From assembly GCF_030845995.1 (NCBI RefSeq), contig NZ_CP132719.1, positions 1,674,001 through 1,738,000 on the forward strand: a stretch of 64,000 nucleotides of DNA, given 5' to 3'. Under the pieces are notes generated by a model. The model had not been told where the DNA came from and searched no databases. It saw nothing but the letters and a program-made list of their open reading frames with translations. Source of the DNA: Geothrix sp. 21YS21S-4 (GTDB lineage: Bacteria > Acidobacteriota > Holophagae > Holophagales > Holophagaceae). This document shows, piece by piece, positions 39,636 to 48,657 of this stretch. A program made the position numbers and the translations under genes. Each line of letters begins with the position of its first letter. The first letter of the stretch is position 1.

Positions 39636-40640
39636 ATGAAGAAGGTGGCCATCAACGGACTCGGACGCATCGGGAGGCTGGTCCTGCGCCACCTCATGAA
39701 GGTTCCCCACGTCCAGGTGGTGGCCGTGAACGACCTCACCGACGCCGCCACCCTGGCCCACCTGATGAAGTACGACTCCGTCCACGGGCGGGCGGATTTC
39801 CCCGTGGCCTCGGACGGGAACCACCTCGTGCTGGACGGCCGCCGCATCCGGGTCTACGCCGAGAAGGATCCCCAGCTCATTCCCTTCGGCGCCCTCGGCG
39901 CGCAGGTGGTGCTGGAATGCACGGGCAAGTTCGTCAAGCGCGCCCAGGCCGCCACCCACCTCCAGGGGAGCGTCAGCCACGTCCTGATCAGCGCCCCAGC
40001 GGGGGACGCGGACCGGACCGTGGTCATGGGCGTGAACGACACGGCCCTGGATCCCGAGAAGGACCGCGTGATCTCCAACGCCAGCTGCACCACCAACTGC
40101 CTAGCGCCGATCGTGAAGGTCCTCGACGACGCCTTCGGCCTCGATTACGGATTCATGACGACGGTCCACAGCTACACCAACGACCAGCGCATCCTCGACC
40201 TGCCGCACAAGGACCTGCGCCGCGCCCGGGCCGCCGCCGTGAGCATGATCCCCACCAGCACCGGCGCGGCCAAGGCCATCGGGCTGGTGATGCCCCACCT
40301 GAAGGGCCGCCTGGACGGGATCGCCGTGCGCGTCCCCACCCCCGACGTGAGCATCGTGGATCTCACCGCCACCCTCAAGGCGGACGCCTCGATGGAAGCC
40401 GTGCAGGAGGCCTTTTCCCGCGCCGCCGCTTCCGGCCCCCTGGCGCCGTACCTCGAAGTTCTCGACGCCGAACTGGTGAGCGCGGATCTGGTGGGCAATC
40501 CCGCCAGCGCCCTCTACGATCCCTTCCTCACGAAGGCCCTGGGGCCGCGCCTGGTCAAGGTCTTCGCCTGGTACGACAACGAGTTCGGCTACGCCGCGCG
40601 CCTGAAGGACCTCTGCATCCACGTCCTGGACCGCATCTAA
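39636..40640 (+). CDS. gap: Glyceraldehyde-3-phosphate dehydrogenase, type I
   Basis: A 334-residue GAPDH with canonical features: Rossmann motif INGLGRIGRLVLR, catalytic Cys in SNASCTTNCLAP, His in TTVHSYTNDQ, and WYDNEFGYA at the C-terminal NAD site. VNDLTD at the end of strand beta-B suggests NAD preference. Length is normal. It is preceded by a strong leader (GGACTCGGAGGACGTC) and followed three bases later by a second, divergent GAPDH paralogue, which is likely translated from the same mRNA. Confidence 0.95.
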   Translation: MKKVAINGLGRIGRLVLRHLMKVPHVQVVAVNDLTDAATLAHLMKYDSVHGRADFPVASDGNHLVLDGRRIRVYAEKDPQLIPFGALGAQVVLECTGKFVKRAQAATHLQGSVSHVLISAPAGDADRTVVMGVNDTALDPEKDRVISNASCTTNCLAPIVKVLDDAFGLDYGFMTTVHSYTNDQRILDLPHKDLRRARAAAVSMIPTSTGAAKAIGLVMPHLKGRLDGIAVRVPTPDVSIVDLTATLKADASMEAVQEAFSRAAASGPLAPYLEVLDAELVSADLVGNPASALYDPFLTKALGPRLVKVFAWYDNEFGYAARLKDLCIHVLDRI

Positions 40641-40643
40641 TCC

Positions 40644-41654
40644 ATGACGGGCATCGCCCTCAACGGCCTCGGCCGCATCGGCCGGCTGGTGGTCCGCATG
40701 CTGGGCGCCGCCCGGCCCGGCCTGCTGTGCGCCGTCAACGACCCCGCGCCCCTGGACCAGATCCTCCACCTGCTGCGCCACGATTCCATCCACGGCATCA
40801 GCCCGCGCCCCATCGAGGGGTTCACCGAGGATGGCCGGGATTTCCTGCTGTTCGGCGACCGGCGCGTACCGTTGTTCCACGTGTCGAATCCTGCGGAAAT
40901 TCCATTCCCCAACGCGGCACGGCTGGTAGTGGAGGCCAGCGGCCGGTTCACCCGGCGGGCGGACGCGGCCCAACACCTCAAGGGGCCGGTCTCCCACGTG
41001 GTGATCAGCGCGCCCAGTCCCGACGCGGACTTCACCGTCATCGCGCCCGTGAACGGGGCCGAGCTGGATCTGGACCGCCACCGCGTCATCTCCAACGCCA
41101 GCTGCACCGCCCACGCCACCGCGCCCATGCTGCGGATCCTCGACGACGCCTTCGGCATCGAACACACGGGCATGAGCACGGTCCACGTGGTCACCAACGA
41201 TCAGCGGCTGCTGGATCTGCCCCACAAGGACCGCCGCCGGGCGCGCGCGGCCTTCCTGAGCATCATCCCCACCACGTCGAGCGCCTTCGGCGCCCTGCAC
41301 CGGGCCATGCCGGCCCTTCCGCCGGACTTCGACGGCGTGGCGCTCCGCGTGCCCACCCTCAGCGTGAACCTGGTGGACCTGACCGCGACCCTCCGGCGGG
41401 ACGCCGATCCCGCCGCGGTCCAAACCGCCTACGAGGCCGCCGCCGCGGGACGCTGGAAGGGCCTGGTGGGCTTGGCGGATCCCCACGCCGTGAGTTGCGA
41501 CATCACCGGCCGAACGGAAAGCGTGTTGATGGACCTGGAGCTCACCCGGATGCTGGGCTCGCGCTTCGTGAAGGTGTTCGGCTGGCACGACAACGAGACG
41601 GGCTATGCCGCGCGGCTGGGCGACCTGGTGATGGATCTGGCCGGCAGGCTCTAG
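40644..41654 (+). CDS. Divergent GAPDH-family dehydrogenase
   Basis: A 336-residue paralogue of the upstream gap. The fold is intact (LNGLGRIGRLVVRML, STVHVVTNDQRLLDLPHKD, WHDNETGYAARL) and the catalytic Cys is kept, but the usual SNASCTTNCLAP reads SNASCTAHATAP, with Thr-Asn-Cys-Leu replaced by Ala-His-Ala-Thr. The phosphate-binding and substrate loops also differ (PTTSSAFGALHRAMP). It may be an erythrose-4-phosphate-type dehydrogenase, an anabolic GAPDH or one with altered cofactor use. Start three bases after the gap stop with no ribosome site of its own, so translation is probably coupled. Its stop overlaps the convergent flavoprotein stop (CTAG). Confidence 0.85.
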   Translation: MTGIALNGLGRIGRLVVRMLGAARPGLLCAVNDPAPLDQILHLLRHDSIHGISPRPIEGFTEDGRDFLLFGDRRVPLFHVSNPAEIPFPNAARLVVEASGRFTRRADAAQHLKGPVSHVVISAPSPDADFTVIAPVNGAELDLDRHRVISNASCTAHATAPMLRILDDAFGIEHTGMSTVHVVTNDQRLLDLPHKDRRRARAAFLSIIPTTSSAFGALHRAMPALPPDFDGVALRVPTLSVNLVDLTATLRRDADPAAVQTAYEAAAAGRWKGLVGLADPHAVSCDITGRTESVLMDLELTRMLGSRFVKVFGWHDNETGYAARLGDLVMDLAGRL

Positions 41655-42883
41655 AACGATCCCGCCGCGTAGCCGGTGCTGAAGGCCGCCTGGAGGTTGT
41701 AGCCCCCCACGGGACCGTCCACGTCCAGCAGTTCGCCGCAGATCCGGAGGTTCTCCCATCCGCGGAGCGCCATGGTCCGGGGATCGACGGCGGCCAAGTC
41801 CACGCCGCCCGCGGCCACTTCCCCCCGGGCCAGGGGAACGGGCTGGGGCTCGCCCAAGGGCAGCGCCGTCGCGAGTCCCACCAGGGCCTTCCGCGCCGCT
41901 CGGGGCAGCTCCTTCAGGGCGAGGGAAGGGCTCACGTCCTCCTCCGCCAGCAGAGGTTCCACGACCCGCTCCGGCAGATGGCGCCCCAGCCACGTCGCCG
42001 CCTGGAGGCGGGGATTCGCGCGGGTCTCGGTGAGCAGCGCCGCGTCCACGGCTTCGGGCGGTTCCCGGAGCACGGCGTAGGACAGCCACGCAGCACCTTC
42101 CCGCCGGGCACGCTCCACGGCCTGGCTCAACTCCAGGGCCGCCGGGCCGCTGATCCCGGCCTTCGTGAAGAGCACGTCGCCGGCGAAGGCCCCGAGGCGC
42201 GCGCCTTGGGAGCCGGCCGTCAGCCGCAGTTCGCCGCCACGCACGGCTACGCCTTCCCAGGCCGGGCGGGGACGCTGGAGCGGGATGGGCGCCAGCGCAG
42301 GAAACCAGGGCTTCACGGGGGCGCCCAGCCCCTTCAGCCAGCCCAGGACCTCGCCCCGGGTCCCCGTCTCCGGATAGCTGGCGCCCCCGGTGGCAAGGAT
42401 GAAAGTCTCGGCTTCGATCCGCTCCTCTCCCAACCACAGCCCTTCCAGGCGGGGGGCGCGACCCAGGAGTCCCGTCACGCGGGTGCTCGTCCGCACCGTC
42501 ACGCCCGCCCGGCGGGCCAGGGTTTCGAATGCTTCCACCACCGCGGCGGCGCTTCCGGGTCGGTCCAGCGGAAATATCCGCCCGTTCTCCCGAACGTAGG
42601 TCTCCACGCCCTCCCGGCGCAACAGGTCCATCACGGCCGCGTTTCCGAAAGCGTGGACGGAAGGCCGGAGGAAGCGCGCCTGGTCCCGCGCGAAAGCCGC
42701 CAGAAGGGCCTTGGGCGGACCGTCGTGGGTGATGTTGCACTTTCCGCCCCCGCTGATCCGCAGCTTCACGCCCAGCCGACCGTTGGCCTCCAGCAGGAGC
42801 ACCCGCCGCCCGAGGCTGGCCGCCCGCCACGCCGCCACGAGCCCCGCCGCGCCTCCGCCCACCACCACCACCACGTCCGCCAT
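41651..42883 (-). CDS. HI0933/BaiN-family FAD-dependent oxidoreductase
   Basis: A 410-residue flavoprotein of the HI0933 (BaiN) group. It begins with a dinucleotide-binding GGGAAGLVAAWRAA motif, followed by ISGGGKCNITH, a family hallmark, RIFPLDRPGSAAAVVEAF and a C-terminal FAD-contact segment GPVGGYNLQAAFSTGYAAG. Members reduce various enoates; physiological substrate is unassigned. Start is taken at ATG 42883; a longer frame exists without similarity. It converges on the second GAPDH gene with a four-base stop overlap. Confidence 0.9.
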   Translation of the reverse strand: MADVVVVVGGGAAGLVAAWRAASLGRRVLLLEANGRLGVKLRISGGGKCNITHDGPPKALLAAFARDQARFLRPSVHAFGNAAVMDLLRREGVETYVRENGRIFPLDRPGSAAAVVEAFETLARRAGVTVRTSTRVTGLLGRAPRLEGLWLGEERIEAETFILATGGASYPETGTRGEVLGWLKGLGAPVKPWFPALAPIPLQRPRPAWEGVAVRGGELRLTAGSQGARLGAFAGDVLFTKAGISGPAALELSQAVERARREGAAWLSYAVLREPPEAVDAALLTETRANPRLQAATWLGRHLPERVVEPLLAEEDVSPSLALKELPRAARKALVGLATALPLGEPQPVPLARGEVAAGGVDLAAVDPRTMALRGWENLRICGELLDVDGPVGGYNLQAAFSTGYAAGSF

Positions 42884-43000
42884 GGATCCATCATGGCCGA
42901 GGCGCAGATACACTGGGAGCTCGCGCGTGGAGGCAGCATGACGGGAGCGCCGCCCGCAGGCCTCATCATCTTCGCCGACTGCGCTGGCTCATACCCAGGG

Positions 43001-43135
43001 GCGATCAAGACCCAAGATTTTCTTTTCACCACCAAGACACCAAGGCACCAAGAAAAGCTCTACCTACTGGGAATGCGGTTCTTGGTGTCCTTGGCGTCTT
43101 GGTGGTGATCCTTATCTTTTGAATGCAAAGTGGTA
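43001..43135 (+). repeat. ~135-bp intergenic element, family C copy 3
   Basis: A complete copy: starts GCGATCAAGACCCAAGATTT, has the inverted arms CACCACCAAGACACCAAGGC (43027 on) and CTTGGTGTCCTTGGCGTCTT (43081 on), and ends TTTTGAATGCAAAGTGGTA. It occupies the 302-bp gap before purE. The copy at 57592-57726 is nearly identical in the same orientation and the copy at 49469-49593 is inverted. Confidence 0.9.
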
Positions 43136-43185
43136 TCAGGCCTCGGATCCGAGGGTCGTTCGAACGCCATTGGGAGAGAAACGCT

Positions 43186-43677
43186 ATGACGGGAGCACCG
43201 CTGGTCGGCCTCATCATGGGAAGCCGCTCCGACTGGGAAACCATGGAGCACGCGGCGGAGACCCTGCGGGAGCTGGGCGTGCCCTTCGACGCGGAGGTGG
43301 TGAGCGCCCACCGCACGCCGGACAAGCTGTTCAAGTACTGCGAGCGGGCCGAGGGGCGCGGGTTGCGCGTGATCATCGCCGGAGCCGGCGGCGCGGCCCA
43401 CCTGCCGGGGATGGCCGCGGCCAAGACCGCCCTGCCCGTCCTGGGCGTGCCGGTCCAGAGCAAGGCCCTCAACGGAATGGATTCGCTGCTGTCCATCGTC
43501 CAGATGCCCGCGGGGATCCCCGTGGGCACCCTGGCGATCGGGAAGGCCGGTGCGATCAACGCCGCGCTGCTGGCCGCGGCCATCCTGGCGGGCGGCGACG
43601 AGGCGCTCCGCACGCGCCTCCGCGCCTACCGCGAGGCCCAGACCCAGAAGGTGCTGCTCAACGACCGGCTGCCGTGA
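43186..43677 (+). CDS. purE: 5-(carboxyamino)imidazole ribonucleotide mutase
   Basis: A 163-residue class I PurE, converting N5-CAIR to CAIR in purine synthesis. Conserved segments [39 protein letters not shown] and [19 protein letters not shown] define the active site. GGGAG lies nine bases before the ATG at 43186. No purK neighbour is present. Directly upstream of the LipB-Nudix fusion gene (29 bp), though a functional link is not obvious. Confidence 0.95.
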   Translation: MTGAPLVGLIMGSRSDWETMEHAAETLRELGVPFDAEVVSAHRTPDKLFKYCERAEGRGLRVIIAGAGGAAHLPGMAAAKTALPVLGVPVQSKALNGMDSLLSIVQMPAGIPVGTLAIGKAGAINAALLAAAILAGGDEALRTRLRAYREAQTQKVLLNDRLP

Positions 43678-43706
43678 AGATGCGCCGCCAGCGGTAGACT
43701 CGGAGC

Positions 43707-44846
43707 ATGTCCGACATCGGCTTCTCCGTTCCCCGCCCCGCCCAGCTCCGCCGCTTCGGCCGCGTGTTCTACGCCGCCGGCCTGGGGATGCAGAAGACCC
43801 TGGCGGAGCATGTCAGCCAGGACGGAAATCCCGACCAGCTGGTGATCCTGGAGCACGACCCGGTGTTCACGCTGGGGCGCAACGCCACGCCAGCCGACAT
43901 CCACGTGAGCGACGATTTCCTGGCCGCCCAGGGGGTGGGCGTCCACCGCACGGACCGCGGAGGCGAAGTCACCTACCACGGCCCCGGCCAGATCGTGGCC
44001 TACCCCATCTGCAACCTCCGCGGGGGGCGGGAGGACGTGGGGCGGCTGGTGCGGGGCCTGGAAGAGGCCATGATCCGCACGGCGGCGGACTTCGGCGTGA
44101 CGGCCGACCGCCTCAAGGGCGCGCCCGGGATCTGGGTGGACACGCCGCGCGGGCCCGAGAAGCTGGGCGCCATCGGCCTCCACCTCAGCCGGTGGATCAC
44201 CACCCACGGGATCGCGTTCAACGTGCGGCCCAACCTCGATCATTTCCGGTGGATCACCCCCTGCGGGTTCACCGACAAGGGCGTGTGCAGCCTGGCCTCC
44301 CTCCTGGGCGAGGACGCGCCCACCTGGACGGAAGCCGCCGACCGCCTCCAGGCTCACCTGCTGACCTACCTCGCGCTCGACCTCCAACCCACTCCCCCGG
44401 CGAGCCGCAGCGTGTCCGTCCTCACGTGGCGGCGCGGCCCAGAGGGGCCGGAGCTCCTGATGATGCTCCGCGTGCCCGAGCGCGGTCTCTGGTGGCAGAG
44501 CGTCACGGGGATGCTGGAGCCCGGCGAGACCGCCGAGGCGTCCGCCCACCGCGAGCTGCAGGAGGAGACGGGCCTGGCGGGCCGCCTGGAGCCGCTGGAC
44601 CTGTCCCACAGCTTCTGGATCGATCCCGCTTTCGGCCGGTTCCCGGACGCGCATCTCCTGTTCAACACCGAGACCTGCTTCGCCGCGGAAACCGAGCCGG
44701 GCACCGCTGTCCGGCTGGAACCCGCAGAGCACAGCGAGTTCCGGTGGTGCGGCTTCGAGGAGGCCCGCGCGCTAATGCCCTGGGACGGCTCGAAAGCGGC
44801 GCTGAGGCTGCTGGAGGAGCGCCTTCGGGTTTCCTGCGGGGCTTGA
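43707..44846 (+). CDS. lipB: Octanoyltransferase LipB fused to a Nudix hydrolase
   Basis: A 379-residue fusion. Residues 1-230 are a complete LipB, transferring octanoate from acyl carrier protein to lipoyl domains: RGGEVTYHGPGQIVAYPI, catalytic Lys152 in EKLGAIG and Cys186 in TPCGFTDKGVCSLASL. Residues about 235-379 are a Nudix domain whose box (268-290) fits GX5EX7REUXEEXGU (GMLEPGE, then RELQEETGL). The C-terminal part (LLFNTETCFAAE, AEHSEFRWCGFEEA) resembles NudB, the dihydroneopterin triphosphate diphosphatase of folate synthesis. Both active sites look intact. The two enzymes are separate in E. coli. Start at 43707 follows CGGAG. Confidence 0.9.
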   Translation: MSDIGFSVPRPAQLRRFGRVFYAAGLGMQKTLAEHVSQDGNPDQLVILEHDPVFTLGRNATPADIHVSDDFLAAQGVGVHRTDRGGEVTYHGPGQIVAYPICNLRGGREDVGRLVRGLEEAMIRTAADFGVTADRLKGAPGIWVDTPRGPEKLGAIGLHLSRWITTHGIAFNVRPNLDHFRWITPCGFTDKGVCSLASLLGEDAPTWTEAADRLQAHLLTYLALDLQPTPPASRSVSVLTWRRGPEGPELLMMLRVPERGLWWQSVTGMLEPGETAEASAHRELQEETGLAGRLEPLDLSHSFWIDPAFGRFPDAHLLFNTETCFAAETEPGTAVRLEPAEHSEFRWCGFEEARALMPWDGSKAALRLLEERLRVSCGA

Positions 44847-44874
44847 TAATCTGGACGACTCCCCCGGAGTGCCC

Positions 44875-46014
44875 ATGTTTCCCGCCGTCACCGAGGATCA
44901 GTCCGCCATCCGCGCCGCCGCGCGCGAATTCGCCATGTCCGAGATCGATCCCGGCGCGGCGGCCCGGGACGCCAGCGGCGAATTTCCGGCCGCCATCGTC
45001 AAGCAGCTCGGCGAGATGGGCTTCCTAGGAATGACGGTGCCGGAGGCCTACGGGGGCGCGGGGGTCGATTTTCCCGGCTACATCCTCGCCCTGGAGCAGA
45101 TCGCCTACGCGGACGCATCCGTGGCCGTGACCATGAGCGTCAACAACTCCGTGGCCTGCGGGCCCATCCTGGCCTTCGGCACGGAAGCCCAGAAGCGGAA
45201 ATACCTGGCGCCCCTCGCCAGCGGCGCGGTCCTCGGCGGGTTCATGCTCACGGAGCCGGACGCGGGGTCGGACGCCTCGGCCCTCAAGACCCGCGCCACC
45301 CGCGTGGAGGGCGGCTGGCGGCTCAACGGCGCCAAGGCCTGGATCACCAACGGGGGCGTCGGGCGCTACTTCATCACCATGGCCCGCACCGATCCCGACC
45401 AGGGCAAGCGGGGGATCAGCGCGTTCATCCTGGACGCCGATCAGCCGGGCGTCGTGATGGGCCGCCCCGAGGACAAGATGGGGCTGCGCTCCAGCAAGAC
45501 CGTGATGGTGGCGCTGGAGGACGCGTTCGTGCCGGAGGACGCGCTGCTTGGCCGGCCCGGCGACGGGCTCAAGGTCGCCTTCGGCGGGCTCGACGGGGGC
45601 CGCATCGGAATCGCCGCCCAGGCTCTGGGCATCGCCCAGCGGGCCCTGGACGAGAGCGTGGCCTACGCCAAGGCACGCCGGTCCTTCGGCCGGGTCCTGG
45701 GGGACCACCAGATGATCCAGACCTACCTCGCGGAGATGGAATCCCGCATCCAGGCCGCGCGCCTGCTCGTCTACCACGCCGCGGCGCTGAAGGAGGAAGG
45801 GCGCCCCTGCACCAAGGAGGCCGCCACCGCCAAGCTGTTCACCACGGAAAACGCGGTGTGGATCTGCGACCGCGCCGTCCAGATCCACGGGGGCTACGGC
45901 TATTCCCGCGAATACCTCGTCGAACGCCTCTACCGCGACGTGCGAGTCACCACCATCTACGAGGGCACCAGCGAGATCCAGCGCATGGTGATCGCCCGGG
46001 AACTGCTCAAGTAG
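44875..46014 (+). CDS. Acyl-CoA dehydrogenase
   Basis: A 379-residue acyl-CoA dehydrogenase, FAD-dependent, desaturating a short or branched acyl-CoA. N-terminal helical domain, FAD loop FMLTEPDAGSDASAL, WITNGGVGRYF, then ARRSFGRVLGDHQMIQ and the catalytic Glu in TTIYEGTSEIQRMVIARELL. The ATG at 44875 is chosen because GGAG lies five bases upstream; a GTG at 44869 overlaps that site. Chain-length specificity is not determinable. Together with crotonase (48658) and Hbd (59828) it would give a beta-oxidation/butyrate-type sequence, though the genes are dispersed and no Etf gene is here. Confidence 0.95.
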   Translation: MFPAVTEDQSAIRAAAREFAMSEIDPGAAARDASGEFPAAIVKQLGEMGFLGMTVPEAYGGAGVDFPGYILALEQIAYADASVAVTMSVNNSVACGPILAFGTEAQKRKYLAPLASGAVLGGFMLTEPDAGSDASALKTRATRVEGGWRLNGAKAWITNGGVGRYFITMARTDPDQGKRGISAFILDADQPGVVMGRPEDKMGLRSSKTVMVALEDAFVPEDALLGRPGDGLKVAFGGLDGGRIGIAAQALGIAQRALDESVAYAKARRSFGRVLGDHQMIQTYLAEMESRIQAARLLVYHAAALKEEGRPCTKEAATAKLFTTENAVWICDRAVQIHGGYGYSREYLVERLYRDVRVTTIYEGTSEIQRMVIARELLK

Positions 46015-46159
46015 ACATTTTCAACATATGATGAAATCCCCTTGCCCTCATCATGCGAGGCCGGCATCCTGCTTAGCGGGGCCCATCTAAACCGGCCCCG
46101 GGGCCCGTCCGTAGGCAGCCTGTCCCCTGGCGGCTCTTTTCGACTCTCAAGGAGTGGTG

Positions 46160-47698
46160 ATGACGCGTCTCCCCATTTTCCCGGCCCTGCTCGCGGCCGT
46201 CTCCCTGGTCGGCCAGGAGGCCCCGAAGCCCGCCGGTGCGCCGAGCGCCGCCGTTCCCACCAAGCTGACCCTCACCCTCCAGGGCGCCATCGAGACCTCG
46301 CTGAAGAACAACCTCCAGGTGGAGATCGCCACCCAGGCCCGCGATTTCACCCGCGCCGGGGTCCTGATTGAATCGGGCGTCTTCGACTGGAAGCTCAACA
46401 GCGGCCTGAGCGTCACCAAAGTCCGCGACGGCGAGCGCTATCAGAACCTCGACGGCAGCTACAGCCTCGTGGACGCGACGATCTTCAGCCGCGCCCTCAC
46501 GGTGGGCACCACCAAGAACTTCGGATGGGGCGGCAACCTCAACCTGAGCTACGCCCCCAGCTACTCCTCTTCCCGGACGAACAACTTCACGTCCTCTAAC
46601 CTTTCCAATCCCTATCCCTACGACGGCAGCTTCACCGCCACTTACACCCAGAGCCTTCTGAACGGCTTCGGCCGCGCCACCACCGAGAGCCTCCTCCTCG
46701 TGGCCCGCAAGAACGCCCAGGTGGCGGATCTGACCTTCCGGAAGTCGATCATCGACCTGGTGGCCAGCACCGAGTCCCTCTACTGGGATCTGGTCTTCGC
46801 GCAGCGGAACCTGGAGAACAAGCGGCAGGCCCTCGACCTCGCCCAGAAGCAGCTCAACGAGAATCAGATCCGCGTCCAGGTGGGCACGCTCGCGCCCATC
46901 GAAGTGACGTCGTCGGAAGCCTCGGTGGCCCAGCGCGAGCAGGACATCATCGCCGCCGACGCCCAGCTCCTGAACGCCCGGGACGCCCTGGTCCGCGCGC
47001 TCTATCCGTCCACGGAACGGCCCGCCACCATCGAGTTGGCGGACGCCCCCAGCGTCAAGCCCCTGGAGATGAACGAGGCCACGGCCGAGCAGCAGGCCCT
47101 GGCCAACCGCATCGAACTGAAGAGCGCCCACCTGGACGTGGAATCCAAGCAGGTCTTGGAGCGGGCGGCCAACAACCGCATCCTGCCCCAGCTGGACGCC
47201 TTCGCCTCCTACAACGGGAACGCCGCCCCCCAGACGCCGTCGGAGGGCCTGACCGCCGTCAACCGCGATCTCACCAAGGGCAACTACCCTGGCTACACCG
47301 TGGGCCTGCAGTTCTCCCTGCCCATCCAGAATCGCTCCGCCCGCGGCTACCAGGCCCAGGCCCGCGCCAATCGGCGATCCAGCGAGCTGAGCCTCCACGA
47401 CCTCGAACTGGGCATCACCCTGGAAGTCCGCCAGGCCTTCCGCAACGTAGATGCCTCCGCCAAGGGGGTGTTCGCCGCCGAGAAGACGCGCATCTTCCGC
47501 GAGAAGGACCTCGAAGCCGAGCAGAAGAAGTTCGAGAACGGGATGAGCACCAACTTCCTCGTCCTCTCCAAGCAGAACGACCTGGACACCGCCAAGAGCA
47601 GCGAGCTCCAGGCGCAGATCACCTACGCCAAGGCCGTCACGTCCCTGGAAAAGGCCCTCGGCCATCTGCTGGAAGCCCGCCACCTCGAAGTGCGGTAA
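46160..47698 (+). CDS. TolC-family outer-membrane efflux protein
   Basis: A 512-residue TolC-like protein: signal peptide (LPIFPALLAAVSLVGQE) then the alpha-helical barrel repeats (TLQGAIETSLKNNLQVEIAT, STESLYWDLVFAQRNL, QLNENQIRVQVGTLAPIEV) and beta-barrel strands. The second helical repeat ends LEKALGHLLEARHLEVR. It is a lone outer-membrane channel here; no RND, MFS or ABC partner is adjacent. AAGGAG sits five bases before ATG 46160, and two upstream in-frame GTG codons overlap this site. Confidence 0.9.
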   Translation: MTRLPIFPALLAAVSLVGQEAPKPAGAPSAAVPTKLTLTLQGAIETSLKNNLQVEIATQARDFTRAGVLIESGVFDWKLNSGLSVTKVRDGERYQNLDGSYSLVDATIFSRALTVGTTKNFGWGGNLNLSYAPSYSSSRTNNFTSSNLSNPYPYDGSFTATYTQSLLNGFGRATTESLLLVARKNAQVADLTFRKSIIDLVASTESLYWDLVFAQRNLENKRQALDLAQKQLNENQIRVQVGTLAPIEVTSSEASVAQREQDIIAADAQLLNARDALVRALYPSTERPATIELADAPSVKPLEMNEATAEQQALANRIELKSAHLDVESKQVLERAANNRILPQLDAFASYNGNAAPQTPSEGLTAVNRDLTKGNYPGYTVGLQFSLPIQNRSARGYQAQARANRRSSELSLHDLELGITLEVRQAFRNVDASAKGVFAAEKTRIFREKDLEAEQKKFENGMSTNFLVLSKQNDLDTAKSSELQAQITYAKAVTSLEKALGHLLEARHLEVR

Positions 47699-47714
47699 GG
47701 GATTCCCAATTCAC

Positions 47715-47740
47715 GAAACGGGCCCGCAAGGGCCCGTTTC
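47715..47740. terminator. Bidirectional terminator between tolC-like gene and nadC
   Basis: An 11-bp perfect stem, GAAACGGGCCC with GGGCCCGTTTC, around a GCAA tetraloop. It is placed 17 bases after the TolC-family stop and 9 bases before the nadC stop on the other strand, with A/T-rich ends on both sides. Confidence 0.85.
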
Positions 47741-47748
47741 CATGTCCG

Positions 47749-48600
47749 TCAGTCCATCCGCAGGCTGAGGTCCGCCGCGGGCGCGCTGTGGGTGAGGGCG
47801 CCCACGCTGAGGAAATCCACGCCCGTCTCGGCCACCGCCCGCGCCCGGTCCAGGGTCAGGTTGCCGCTGGCCTCCAGGAAGAGTCGGCGCCCGCTGCGGT
47901 CGCGCCGCGCCACGGCCTCCCGCATCGTGTCGAGGTCCATGTGGTCCAGGAGGATGCCGTCGACTTCCGGCAGGGTCAGGCACACGTCGAACTGGTCCAG
48001 GCTCTCCACCTCCACCTCTATCTTCACCAGGATCGGCGCGGCGCAGCGGGCAGATTCCACGGCGGCCTGGATGCCTCCGGCCGCCGCGAGGTGGTTCTCC
48101 TTGAGAAGCACGCCGTCGCCCAGGGTCAGCCGGTGGTTCACGCCGCCGCCGCAGCGGACCGCGTACTTTTCCAGGAGCTTCAGCCCCGGGGTGGTCTTCC
48201 GGGTGTCGAGGATGCGGGCGCGGGTTCCCTCCACCGCGTCCGCGAACCGCCGCGTCAGGGTGGCCGTGCCGGAGAGGCGCTGGAGCAGGTTGAGCATCAC
48301 CCGCTCCGCCAGCAGGATCCCGTGACTCGAGCCCTCGATCCGCATCACTTCGGCACCCTTGGACACCCGCTGTCCATCGGATGCTCCCAGCGTCACCACC
48401 AGCTCCGGATCCGCCAGAAGGAACACCTCGCGGGCAACGGGGAGGCCCGCCAGCACGAGATCGGCGGCCTTGGCCACCACGCGCGCCGACATCGGCCGGT
48501 CCGGCACTGCGGCGGTGGTCCAGTCCTGAGTGCCCCAGTCCTCCCGCAGGAAGGCGCGCAGCTGGTCTCGGTAGGTCTCGGGGTGCGGGGGATGGTGCAT
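47749..48600 (-). CDS. nadC: Nicotinate-nucleotide diphosphorylase (carboxylating)
   Basis: A 283-residue NadC, converting quinolinate and PRPP to nicotinate mononucleotide. Signature motifs: LLNLLQRLSGTATLTR, DTRKTTPGLKLLEKYAV, CGGGVNHRLTLGDGVLLKENH, VEVESLDQF and FLEASGNLTL. Typical length; start at 48600 has a GGAG. nadA and nadB are not in the window. It is divergent from the enoyl-CoA hydratase gene (57 bp). Confidence 0.95.
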   Translation of the reverse strand: MHHPPHPETYRDQLRAFLREDWGTQDWTTAAVPDRPMSARVVAKAADLVLAGLPVAREVFLLADPELVVTLGASDGQRVSKGAEVMRIEGSSHGILLAERVMLNLLQRLSGTATLTRRFADAVEGTRARILDTRKTTPGLKLLEKYAVRCGGGVNHRLTLGDGVLLKENHLAAAGGIQAAVESARCAAPILVKIEVEVESLDQFDVCLTLPEVDGILLDHMDLDTMREAVARRDRSGRRLFLEASGNLTLDRARAVAETGVDFLSVGALTHSAPAADLSLRMD

Positions 48601-48657
48601 TAGAGGCTCCGCGCCCAGCGTACAATGATCCCCACACTTCCCAAACCAGGAGTCCCC

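Noticed and set aside
39917-43108. A 1063-codon plus-strand frame across both GAPDH genes and the flavoprotein
   Set aside because: It is out of frame with three conserved genes and encodes Arg/Pro/Gly/His-rich low-complexity sequence.
43001-43135. CRISPR array because of repeated CACCAAG words
   Set aside because: The words form one internal palindrome rather than regularly spaced identical repeats with unique spacers, and no cas gene is present.
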